Source of the DNA: Bacteroidales bacterium UBA1800
GTDB taxonomy: Bacteria > Bacteroidota > Bacteroidia > Bacteroidales > VadinHA17
Direction of reading: 5' to 3'
Length of the DNA stretch: 64,000 bases
Assembly: GCA_002319915.1 (NCBI GenBank)
Contig: DCFQ01000103.1
Span: 1-64,000, forward strand
The notes beneath the pieces were generated by a model. It searched no databases, was not told the DNA's origin, and worked only from the letters and a program-made list of their open reading frames with translations. This document shows positions 43,933-51,989 of the stretch, in pieces. The position numbers and the translations under genes were made by a program. The stretch's first letter is position 1; every line of letters begins with the position of its first letter.

Positions 43933-45783
43933 ATGCCAGTGATGAAAGGCCGCCTGCCGCTGGTTATATTTTCATTGTTTTTTCTTGCTGTCCAGGGCTT
44001 TCATCATGCAGGGAAAAAAGAAAAGCTGCTTGTAATTTGCAGCAGGAGCGATTTCGGTATGTATACCCCTGAGATACTCAGGGCAGAGGGCATCACCTGC
44101 TTTGACACTGTTTCGCTTTTGAATGCCGGAACCGTTCTAAACCGCTATCATGCTGTTATACTGTCGTCGGCCCGGGGTGATAAAGCTCTTTATGAAAGTC
44201 TGTACAAGTATGTCAGAAAGGGCGGGAAACTGATAGCAGTCATAACACCTTACGATGCACCGGAAGAGCTCTTCGGTCGTCTGATGCCCTACAGCACCCG
44301 CAGGCATTCTTATGTGAGCATCGATACTGCGTCAGAAACGGGCAAACACCTTTCAGGGCACCCACTTCAAGTCCATTCCGAAAGTGCATTAAGACTGCCG
44401 TATGATTGCATGGTACTGGCCTGGTTTGTAAATCATGCCGGTAAGGAAAAGAGCGGTCCGGCAGTCATAACAAAAAGGATAGGGAAAGGCACTCTTACTG
44501 CCTTCCTGTACAACCTGCCGGCCAATATAGCCCTTACACGGCAGGGTAATCCGACAGTAGCAGGGATCGAAGAGGACGGCATCCCCGGGTTGCGGGCTAT
44601 GGACCTCTTCACCGGGGGCTGGGTGGATACTGACTGTAATACCATTAACCAGGCAGATGAACAGATGCATCTCCTTTCGCAGATAATTGAAAGCACGGCA
44701 TTTCCCGATCTGCCTCTTCCCCGTATCGGTTACTTTCCCGACACGCTGAAATGTCTCGTTACCCTGACAAACGACGGCGAATTCAGAAATGAAAACGATT
44801 TTGAAGCCCAGTTCAGGGATATCGATTCAGCTGGAGCAACAATGTCCCTGTATGTGATGGAGACAGGCGGTGTATCGCGTGAATGGGCCCGGCGATGGAC
44901 CGGCAGGGGTTTCGAAATTGCAGGCCATCCCGATAATACCAAAGAGGCCGGAGCTCCCGTATGGGCACACGCTGACAGTGTGCTGGCATGCAAAATTAAG
45001 GATATTTCAGCCCTTTACGGGCTTGACATGAAGACCGTTGTCAATCACTGGTTTGTATGGTGCGGAACAGATGCCACCGGGAAACAGGAATTCTCCGCCC
45101 AGGCACAAATCGAGGCAAAACGCGGAATACTTCTGGATGCAAACTATGCGCACTACGATAACAATTCATCGTCGGGTCATTTTCTTGGAATCATGGGCGC
45201 CGGGCAGGGGAATTTTACCGGAAGCGGACTCCCGATGAGGTTCATTTCCTCAACCGGCCAGGTGGCAGGTATTTGGCAGCACCTGAACAATGTCTACGAT
45301 CAGCAGTATAATGAAAACCACGATCCCGACGGTTTTTTTATGGCCTTCAGGGGACTCATGGACAGAAGCATCGATAATGATATCTGGTCGTACATAAGCA
45401 TTAAATCGCACAATGATGAGTATTACTTTACAAGGACACATTTATTGAAAATGATCTCTTATGCAAAAAGCAGGGGTACACCTGTATGGACTGCCGCCCG
45501 GCTTGCGGATTTCCTTGTTAGACGTAACAGCGCCGTGATCTCCGGCCTGAGGTTTCGCAACGATAAGCTGTCATTCTCTTTTGAAACGGTCCCCCATTCC
45601 CGCGATAATCCCAGCATTATGATCCCCTCTGCTTTTAATGGTAAGCTTATTAAGCAGATAAAAGTCAATGGCAGGGCAGAACGGCTTGTCGGAAAAAATC
45701 TCAGGGGGAGGAATTTTGTCTTCCTTGTATTTCCTGAAGGCGGAAGAGCAGTCGTATCTGCTGATTACGTTAAACCGGACTGA
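43933..45783 (+). CDS. Exported protein with GATase-like and NodB-like domains
   Basis: A 616-aa exported protein. A short hydrophobic start (residues 7-22) is followed by a class-I-glutamine-amidotransferase-like or ThuA-like domain (LLVICSRSDFGMYTPEI, HAVILSSARGD). The second half is related to NodB polysaccharide deacetylases: CLVTLTNDGEF with D281 where the TFDD motif would be, GFEIAGHPDN with H332, then GTPVWTAARLADF. The motif is shifted from the canonical form, so activity is uncertain. It follows the hydrolase-PHP gene by 10 bp and likely acts on the same glycan. An alternative start is the ATG at 43942. Confidence 0.7.
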   Translation: MPVMKGRLPLVIFSLFFLAVQGFHHAGKKEKLLVICSRSDFGMYTPEILRAEGITCFDTVSLLNAGTVLNRYHAVILSSARGDKALYESLYKYVRKGGKLIAVITPYDAPEELFGRLMPYSTRRHSYVSIDTASETGKHLSGHPLQVHSESALRLPYDCMVLAWFVNHAGKEKSGPAVITKRIGKGTLTAFLYNLPANIALTRQGNPTVAGIEEDGIPGLRAMDLFTGGWVDTDCNTINQADEQMHLLSQIIESTAFPDLPLPRIGYFPDTLKCLVTLTNDGEFRNENDFEAQFRDIDSAGATMSLYVMETGGVSREWARRWTGRGFEIAGHPDNTKEAGAPVWAHADSVLACKIKDISALYGLDMKTVVNHWFVWCGTDATGKQEFSAQAQIEAKRGILLDANYAHYDNNSSSGHFLGIMGAGQGNFTGSGLPMRFISSTGQVAGIWQHLNNVYDQQYNENHDPDGFFMAFRGLMDRSIDNDIWSYISIKSHNDEYYFTRTHLLKMISYAKSRGTPVWTAARLADFLVRRNSAVISGLRFRNDKLSFSFETVPHSRDNPSIMIPSAFNGKLIKQIKVNGRAERLVGKNLRGRNFVFLVFPEGGRAVVSADYVKPD

Positions 45784-45796
45784 TCCCTGTACACCA

Positions 45797-45815
45797 CTGT
45801 ATCAAAACGATACAG
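45797..45815. promoter_or_regulatory. Perfect dyad, candidate enhancer site for sigma-54 regulator
   Basis: CTGTATC-AAAAC-GATACAG is a perfect 7-bp inverted repeat with a 5-bp spacer, 56 bp upstream of the sigma-54 promoter at 45871. The geometry fits a dimeric NtrC-type activator site. There is no T-run after it, which argues against a terminator. Confidence 0.6.
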
Positions 45816-45870
45816 CTTTACGCATACTCTGGTTCGTGTAAACGTTTTATTATCTGCTTTATACCAAAAG

Positions 45871-45886
45871 CGGCATAACTCTTGCC
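45871..45886 (+). promoter_or_regulatory. Sigma-54 (-24/-12) promoter for the ABC export operon
   Basis: CGGCATAACTCTTGCC carries GG at 45872-45873 and GC at 45884-45885, with TTGC in the -12 box, at exactly the spacing of the consensus TGGCAC-N5-TTGC. Two positions differ. Transcription would begin near 45897, giving a leader of about 25 nt to the ATG at 45922. An NtrC-type activator gene lies in the same locus. Confidence 0.75.
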
Positions 45887-45921
45887 TGTAAATTGCCAAA
45901 AGAAAAAACAGGAAAATCCGC

Positions 45922-47169
45922 ATGGACCGTCCGGTATCAAAAGAACATAAAAGGAAGCTGTTGATAAGGCAATATTCAATACTCGCTGTTGTAATTGCCG
46001 TACCGCTTCTGACAATTGTTTTTGCCAGGAATTTATTCACGCCAGGTGTTGCCCTGGCAAAGGTGACGACAGCAACAGCTGACTCAGGGAGCATCCAGAT
46101 AACAGTGCAGGGTTCAGGTGTAGTAATCCCTTCGTACGAAGAGATAGTGACTTCCCCTTTCAGGAGCAGCGTGGTAAAGATCCTGAAAAAGCCGGGAGAG
46201 AAGCTGTCGAGCAAGGATACTATCCTGATCCTGAATAATAAGCTCGCAGATAATGATCTGAATATGCTAGTAAATGAAGCCGAGCTGCAATATATCCGGA
46301 TCGAGAAGCTCAGGATAGAGCTTCAGCAGCTGAAGGAAGACTTTGAGTTCAGCAGAAAAATCAAGGATATTAAAGTTGAGAGTGCCCGGTTAGCTTATGA
46401 AGCTGAATCAACTCTCAATAAGATGGGCGGAAGTCCTGCTTATGATGTGAAGAAGGCAAAAACAAGCTGGGATATTGAGGGGCTTGAAAACAGCCAGGCC
46501 CAATATAATTTCAATAACCAGGTGCATGCCAAGGAGAACGGCATACGTGAGCTTCAGACTGAGATAAATATCCAGAAAAACAAAATCGTAAAAGCCAGGG
46601 ACCTTGTGGATCAGGCCTTTGTGAAGGCTCCGTTCAGCGGGGATCTCAGCTGGGTGATCGATCAGCCGGGAGCATCCGTTTCGGAAGGACAACAGATAGC
46701 CCGTATTGCGGATCTATCAAGCTATAAGCTCAAGGGAACGATCAGTAATTCTTGGTCGGGCCGGGTCATTACGGGTCAAAAGGTGGATATCAGGAACCAG
46801 GGAAAAGACCTCACAGGGACAATTGAGAACATAATGCCTGCTGTGGTACAGGGAATGATGGAATGCCTGATCCGGATCGATTCGGGGGATATCGTCAACC
46901 TGAGGCCTGCCCAGCAACTGGAGATAAGGGTGATAATTTCAGGGAAGAACAAGGTTCTGCGTATTCCGAACGGCACCTATTATAAGGACCGTGGGTATAA
47001 AGAGATGTATGTACTAAGGGGGAACAGGGCAATCCGGAAAAAGGTCCTCCTGGGGGATGCGAATTTTGATTATGTGGAGGTACTGGACGGCATAAAACAG
47101 GGTGAGCAGGTAATTCTTACAGATATTGCAGATAAGTATACGAGGGAGGAGATAAGGGTGAAGAGGTAA
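45922..47169 (+). CDS. HlyD-type periplasmic adaptor of sigma-54 ABC exporter
   Basis: A 415-aa membrane-fusion protein: N-terminal anchor helix about 17-35, barrel-sandwich half (GSGVVIPSYEEIVTSPFRS, about 64-82), a long helical hairpin (about 105-220) with ELQYIRIEKLRIELQQLKED, and the second half LVDQAFVKAPFSGDLSWVID, then beta domains with GVKQG-like EVLDGIKQGEQVIL at the C-terminus. It resembles adaptors of MacAB-like exporters. It is preceded by the sigma-54 promoter and followed by ATPase, permease, permease, regulator and kinase genes. No TolC gene is in this group, so the outer-membrane duct would come from elsewhere, for example the one at 26573. Confidence 0.9.
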   Translation: MDRPVSKEHKRKLLIRQYSILAVVIAVPLLTIVFARNLFTPGVALAKVTTATADSGSIQITVQGSGVVIPSYEEIVTSPFRSSVVKILKKPGEKLSSKDTILILNNKLADNDLNMLVNEAELQYIRIEKLRIELQQLKEDFEFSRKIKDIKVESARLAYEAESTLNKMGGSPAYDVKKAKTSWDIEGLENSQAQYNFNNQVHAKENGIRELQTEINIQKNKIVKARDLVDQAFVKAPFSGDLSWVIDQPGASVSEGQQIARIADLSSYKLKGTISNSWSGRVITGQKVDIRNQGKDLTGTIENIMPAVVQGMMECLIRIDSGDIVNLRPAQQLEIRVIISGKNKVLRIPNGTYYKDRGYKEMYVLRGNRAIRKKVLLGDANFDYVEVLDGIKQGEQVILTDIADKYTREEIRVKR

Positions 47170-47300
47170 TTTGAATATGAAGAGGTTACACAGAAGAGAT
47201 CCTTAGTACCACATGGGACCATAGAGATGAAAAGGCGATGGAGCTATAGAGAGAGTGGGGCAAACGGGAAAAAGAAAGGAGAAGCGAGAAACCGTAAAAT

Positions 47301-47327
47301 ATAAACCATAAACCATAAACTATAAAC
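47301..47327. repeat. Heptamer tandem array (ATAAACC)n upstream of ATPase gene
   Basis: Units ATAAACC, ATAAACC, ATAAACT and a partial ATAAAC end 7 bp before the ATPase start codon. The pattern resembles the array at 11-108 (AGCAACC/AGCAACT). A change in copy number would move the spacing between upstream sequence and the start codon. The 165-bp gap before the ATPase gene is otherwise purine-rich and non-coding. Confidence 0.85.
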
Positions 47328-47334
47328 ACTGTCT

Positions 47335-47997
47335 ATGATAAAACTCGAAAACATCAGTAAAGTCTACAGGACAAAAGAGATAGAGACCCTGGCCCTCGAC
47401 AACATCAACTGCGATGTAAGTGAGGGTGAATTTGTGTCGGTGATGGGCCCGTCGGGATGCGGCAAAAGCACATTGCTCAATATAATCGGGCTGCTCGACG
47501 AGCCAGACGAAGGGAAGATAGCTCTCAATAAGGAGTTGATAATGTCGTACGAAGACAAAAAGACGGCAAAGATGAGGAACCAGCTCGTCGGGTTCATCTT
47601 TCAGAGTTTTCACCTTATAAAAGAGCTTAACGTTTATGATAATGTTGAACTTCCTCTTATCTACCGCAAAATGCCTGCATCTGAACGGAAGCAGCGTGTA
47701 ACGGAAGCGCTTGAAAAGGTTGGCCTTACAAACAGGATGCAGCACTATCCTTCGCAGCTGTCAGGCGGACAGTGTCAGCGAACTGCCATCGCAAGAGCAA
47801 TCGCCGGCGAACCAAAAATTATCCTGGCTGATGAGCCCACAGGAAATCTCGATAGTAAAATAGGCCATGAGGTTGTGGACATACTGGCAGGCCTGAATGA
47901 TAACGGGACAACGATCGTTATGGTTACACACGATGAGGCCATTGCAAAATCTACACACCGGATTGTGAGACTATTCGATGGAAGGCTGGTGGGATGA
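47335..47997 (+). CDS. ABC transporter ATPase of sigma-54 export locus
   Basis: A 220-aa ATPase of the LolD/MacB type. Walker A reads GPSGCGKST (about 39-47), the Q-loop GFIFQSFHLIKELNVYDNV, the signature LSGGQCQR, Walker B IILADEPTG, and the switch TIVMVTHD. The signature differs from the usual SGGQQQR by one residue (C for Q), which is not expected to disable it. It works with the two permeases downstream. The short heptamer array just before its start codon is the only unusual nearby feature. Confidence 0.95.
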   Translation: MIKLENISKVYRTKEIETLALDNINCDVSEGEFVSVMGPSGCGKSTLLNIIGLLDEPDEGKIALNKELIMSYEDKKTAKMRNQLVGFIFQSFHLIKELNVYDNVELPLIYRKMPASERKQRVTEALEKVGLTNRMQHYPSQLSGGQCQRTAIARAIAGEPKIILADEPTGNLDSKIGHEVVDILAGLNDNGTTIVMVTHDEAIAKSTHRIVRLFDGRLVG

Positions 47998-48027
47998 GAA
48001 TTCGACAAGCCCTTAGTCCGTCTGAAA

Positions 48028-48060
48028 GGATTGCTTCGTCGCTGGAGCCCTCGCAATGAC
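48028..48060. repeat. Widely recurring dispersed motif (GGATTGCTTCGTCGC...)
   Basis: The sequence from GGATTGCTTCGTCGC to TCGCAATGAC has arms GATTGC and GCAAT that can pair. From general knowledge, close variants of this 33-bp motif recur between genes in many bacterial genomes. It lies in the 128-bp gap between the ATPase and first permease genes, which contains nothing else recognisable. Confidence 0.6.
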
Positions 48061-48125
48061 AACAGAATAAGTAGAGGCAGCACCCCCCGAGAAACGATAA
48101 ACGAAGAACGTGTAATGATAAAACT

Positions 48126-49397
48126 ATGCTAAAAAACTATTTCAAAATATTCCTGAAGGTGGCTGCGCAGAATAAGCTCTTCACATTCCTGAGTTTGTTC
48201 GGAATAAGCCTGACCATTATGTTTGTCATGATCTTCAGCATGACACTCTCAAAAATCACCTCGGGATCGGGCCCCGAAAATGACCTGAAACAGATAATCT
48301 TTTGCCAGAGAGTAAAGACTGCTGAAACTCATAACGGAAAAAGGTGGGGCAATGGTTACAGTGTAGCTTCAGTCGGGAAGAAATTTTCCGAGGATTATCT
48401 GAAGAAAGTTAAAAGTGCTGATTTAATATCGATGTATACCGGGCCCTCTCCATGGGAATTCATTTTCAATGGAAATTATCAGAAAAAACTTCAGAACCAG
48501 ACTGATGCCGAATACTGGAAAGTCTTCAACTATGAATTTCTCGAAGGCAGGCCATATACCGCTGAGGAGGTGACAAATGGCGCCAATCTTGCTGTGATAT
48601 CACAATCATTAAAGGAACTGCTCTTCGGAAATGAAAAGAGCGTACTTGGAAAAACTATTCACTATACCTCGATGAATCTTATAGTGACCGGTGTTGTGAC
48701 TGATCCGCCCAAGCCTGATCAGAATGCAATCGGCGACCTGTATTTCCCATATACATTGCTGAAAGGGTATGATTTTGATGATTATATCGGTAATTACAAA
48801 GTTGCTTTTAAAAGCCGGGGAAAGAAATTCGATATGATAAGGAATGAAGTGCAGGCAATAGTGTCGCGTGCTGACGCAGCTGATACCACAAGAGCAATAT
48901 TCCTGTCCGGGCCCTTCACGCAGATGGAAAAAATGATGGTTGGTTATGGCGATCCTGAAGATTATTCCATTGGGTTAAGCATTTTCAAGTATTTGATGAT
49001 GGCTCTTGCCTTTATTCTTCTTCCGGCTGTTAACCTGATGTCCCTTAACTTTGCCCGTATCCATGAACGGGGTGAGGAGATAGCAGTCAGAAAATCTTTC
49101 GGAGCCGCAAGCGGTATTTTAAGGGGACAGTTCCTGTTTGAAAACATTCTCATGACCATTTCAGGCGGGATACTGGGTATAATCTTATCTTACGTTGTGG
49201 TAGGTTTGCTCGGAAATTCTCTTTCAATGAGTTTTGGTTTTTGGAACAATGTTCCATTTTCGTTTTCATTCGATTTTAAAGTATTTGCTGTGGCTTTGAC
49301 GGCATGTCTGATCTTCGGTCTTATGTCCGGCTTTTTGCCTGCAGTGAGACTATCACGCATGAAACCTGCTGCTTATCTGAAAGGAGGTGAAATATGA
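48126..49397 (+). CDS. FtsX/MacB-type ABC permease (first of pair)
   Basis: A 423-aa permease: first helix about 16-40 (LFTFLSLFGISLTIMFVMIF), a periplasmic MacB_PCD domain (about 45-270), then three helices near 280-310, 335-360 and 375-405. The FtsX region contains LPAVNLMSLNFARIHERGEEIAVRK. It is followed by a second permease whose start overlaps its stop (ATGA), so the two probably form a heterodimer. No ATPase domain is fused. Confidence 0.92.
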   Translation: MLKNYFKIFLKVAAQNKLFTFLSLFGISLTIMFVMIFSMTLSKITSGSGPENDLKQIIFCQRVKTAETHNGKRWGNGYSVASVGKKFSEDYLKKVKSADLISMYTGPSPWEFIFNGNYQKKLQNQTDAEYWKVFNYEFLEGRPYTAEEVTNGANLAVISQSLKELLFGNEKSVLGKTIHYTSMNLIVTGVVTDPPKPDQNAIGDLYFPYTLLKGYDFDDYIGNYKVAFKSRGKKFDMIRNEVQAIVSRADAADTTRAIFLSGPFTQMEKMMVGYGDPEDYSIGLSIFKYLMMALAFILLPAVNLMSLNFARIHERGEEIAVRKSFGAASGILRGQFLFENILMTISGGILGIILSYVVVGLLGNSLSMSFGFWNNVPFSFSFDFKVFAVALTACLIFGLMSGFLPAVRLSRMKPAAYLKGGEI

Positions 49398-50590
49398 TGC
49401 GGTTATTCTTTAAATCATTATGGAACAACAGAAGACGCAATATTCTGGTTTTCATTGAATTGTTCATGATCTCGTTTGTGATGGTCAACCTGATCATTTA
49501 CCTTGCCAACATACTGGCAATTTACCGTATCAGGACCATGTACCATTCCCGTGATGTTGTTCTGGTCAATATATCCAATAAGATTCCTGAGCCCGCTGCA
49601 ACTGCTGAACAGGCCTTCCTTAATCTGAAGAAGGTATTTGCTTCAAATCCTTTCGTCGAATCGGTGTCAATAAGCAAGAACGCAATTCCCTATAATTATA
49701 ACATCAGCACAAGTGAATATACACATGGCAGTGACCGATTTGGCATGTCAATGAGATATGTGGATATTGAGTATGGAAAAGTAATGAAAATAGTGCCGGT
49801 AAGCGGGAGATGGTTTAATGAGACTGACCGGGGAAAGTCAGTCCGCCCGGTGATGATCACAAAAGATATAGATCAGAAATATTTCAAGGGAAATGGGGTA
49901 GGACAAAGATTTACAAACGGAGGGGAAGGTATCAATAAAGAGGAATATGAAATAGCCGGTGTGGTTGAAAGCTTCAAGAGAAGCGATATTGAAAAGCCAT
50001 ATCCCGCAGTCCTGATTTTGCTGGATTCAATCAAGCCTCAGTCAATGTGGGAAACTTCATACCTTATAAGGACCGGGGAAAATAAAACAAGCGCTATGCT
50101 GGCAGTTGCTGAAAGCCAGGTGTATTCAACACTGAATCCTGAAAACTGGACCATCAGCAGCCTGAACACACTTGAGAATATGCATTCGGAGCAGAATAAC
50201 GAGAATTACCAGAGGAATTATCTTTCAGTGATTATAGCATTGTTTGTGCTCATTAATATACTTCTCGGAACGATCGGTATCCTGTGGTATAACACAAACC
50301 TCCGGATACATGAGATCGGGATAAAGCGAGCGCTCGGGTCTACCGGCAGAGGAATAAGGCGCCTCCTCATCGCGGAAAACCTTGTAATTGCAGGAATCGG
50401 CCTGCTGATCGTTCTGGTCATAGTATTGCAGGTTCCCATAACAGGACAGAAGGAGCTCGAACCCGGGGTGATGGTGCAATCTATAATCATAAGTTACGTG
50501 TCAATGACATTACTTGTTCTTTTAAGCACCTGGATTCCCTCTTCCATTGCATCAAAAATACGTCCTGCCGTAGCACTCAAGACGGAATAG
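49394..50590 (+). CDS. FtsX/MacB-type ABC permease (second of pair)
   Basis: A 398-aa permease with the same plan as the preceding one: helix about 13-35 (RNILVFIELFMISFVMVNL), a shorter periplasmic domain, and three C-terminal helices with NTNLRIHEIGIKRALGSTGRGI (about 300-322), the cytoplasmic coupling segment of the FtsX family. The start overlaps the previous stop by 4 bp. A sigma-54-type regulator follows after 19 bp. Confidence 0.92.
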   Translation: MMRLFFKSLWNNRRRNILVFIELFMISFVMVNLIIYLANILAIYRIRTMYHSRDVVLVNISNKIPEPAATAEQAFLNLKKVFASNPFVESVSISKNAIPYNYNISTSEYTHGSDRFGMSMRYVDIEYGKVMKIVPVSGRWFNETDRGKSVRPVMITKDIDQKYFKGNGVGQRFTNGGEGINKEEYEIAGVVESFKRSDIEKPYPAVLILLDSIKPQSMWETSYLIRTGENKTSAMLAVAESQVYSTLNPENWTISSLNTLENMHSEQNNENYQRNYLSVIIALFVLINILLGTIGILWYNTNLRIHEIGIKRALGSTGRGIRRLLIAENLVIAGIGLLIVLVIVLQVPITGQKELEPGVMVQSIIISYVSMTLLVLLSTWIPSSIASKIRPAVALKTE

Positions 50591-50609
50591 ATTAGTAATT
50601 TCGTCAGCA

Positions 50610-51989
50610 ATGACAACATCACGCCGTATACTGATCTGTGATGATGATGATGCAGTGAGAAGCTCACTGGGTTTCCTGCTGTCAAAGGCGGGCTACTTAC
50701 CCAATTTTGCCTCGAAACCCGATGACATTATCAGGCATGTGGGCGAGACAACGTTCGACCTCATACTGCTCGACATGAACTTTTCGATGTCGATCAGCGG
50801 GGAAGAAGGGATTGCTCTTCTTAAGCATATAATATCATTGAAGCCTGATGTTCCGGTCGTTCTTATCACAGCCTGGGGTTCCGTGGAGCTGGCTGTCAGG
50901 GGGATGAAGCTCGGCGCTTCGGATTTTGTAACCAAACCATGGAACAATGTCCAGCTTCTGAAGATAATCGAAACGTCCATAGCATTGTCCGGGAAGAGAG
51001 ATGCACACACCAGGGTTTCGGCAGTAAGGACCAGGTCACAGGATTTTCCGGGAATAATAGGGGAGGACCACAAGCTTCTGGAAGTGCTTGAGGTCATAAA
51101 ACGTGTCTCTCCGACACATGCCCCGGTGCTCATCACAGGTGAAAGCGGAACGGGCAAAGAGCTGATAGCATCAGCTATTCACAGGTTCAGCGGCAGGAAG
51201 GATAATCCTTTCGTCAAGGTCAATCTCGGAGGCATTCCGGCAAGCCTGTTTGAATCGGAGATGTTCGGTTATAAAAAGGGAGCATTCACCGATGCAAAAA
51301 GCGATCATAGGGGAAGATTTGAACGGGCGAACAGGGGTACGATCTTCCTTGATGAGATAGGCGATCTACACCTTGCTTCACAGGTGAAATTATTGCGGGT
51401 TTTACAGGATCAGACATTCGAAAGGCTTGGAGACCAGCACAGCTTGACAGTTGATGTCAGAGCAATTTCAGCCACAAACCGTGACCTCTATTCGCTTGCA
51501 TGTGCCGGATCGTTCAGGGAGGACCTGCTTTACAGGATCAACCTTATACATATTGAGGTGCCTCCCCTTCGTCAGCGCGTGGGAGATATCCCGCTGCTTG
51601 CAGGGTATTTCATTGACCAGGCCACGACAACCTATTCAATAGCCACGAAGACTCTTACCGGCGAAGCAACCGAATGGTTGTGTTCGCAGTCATGGCCCGG
51701 GAATGTGAGGGAACTTAGGAATATCATCGAAAGGACATTGTTGCTTGCAAAGTCCGATGTTATAAGGTCATCAGATTTTATTACCGCGCTGCCGGCCGGA
51801 AAAATGGCCGATATGCAACAGACAGCCGCCGCCGGGACGCTGGATGAGATGGAAAAACACCTGATACTGGAGACCCTGAGGGAATTCGGAGGGAATTTTT
51901 CAAAATCAGCCGAAAAGCTTGGAATAAGCCGCGCTACCTTGTACAGGAAACTGGAGAAACACGGTATTCAAATCAGCAGGAATGAGTAA
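50610..51989 (+). CDS. NtrC-family sigma-54-dependent response regulator
   Basis: A 459-aa regulator: receiver domain (about 6-125) with phospho-acceptor D55 in LILLDMNFS, an AAA+ sigma-54 interaction domain (about 150-375) with Walker A GESGTGKE, and a Fis-type helix-turn-helix at the C-terminus (NFSKSAEKLGISRATLYRKL). The GAFTGA loop that contacts sigma-54 reads GAFTDA (224-229). It probably activates the promoter at 45871 through the dyad at 45797. The kinase gene overlaps its 3' end by 8 bp. Confidence 0.95.
   Translation: MTTSRRILICDDDDAVRSSLGFLLSKAGYLPNFASKPDDIIRHVGETTFDLILLDMNFSMSISGEEGIALLKHIISLKPDVPVVLITAWGSVELAVRGMKLGASDFVTKPWNNVQLLKIIETSIALSGKRDAHTRVSAVRTRSQDFPGIIGEDHKLLEVLEVIKRVSPTHAPVLITGESGTGKELIASAIHRFSGRKDNPFVKVNLGGIPASLFESEMFGYKKGAFTDAKSDHRGRFERANRGTIFLDEIGDLHLASQVKLLRVLQDQTFERLGDQHSLTVDVRAISATNRDLYSLACAGSFREDLLYRINLIHIEVPPLRQRVGDIPLLAGYFIDQATTTYSIATKTLTGEATEWLCSQSWPGNVRELRNIIERTLLLAKSDVIRSSDFITALPAGKMADMQQTAAAGTLDEMEKHLILETLREFGGNFSKSAEKLGISRATLYRKLEKHGIQISRNE

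Noticed and set aside
45797..45815. Rho-independent terminator after the NodB-like gene
   Set aside because: There is no T-run after the stem and the site lies at the right distance from a sigma-54 promoter for an activator site.
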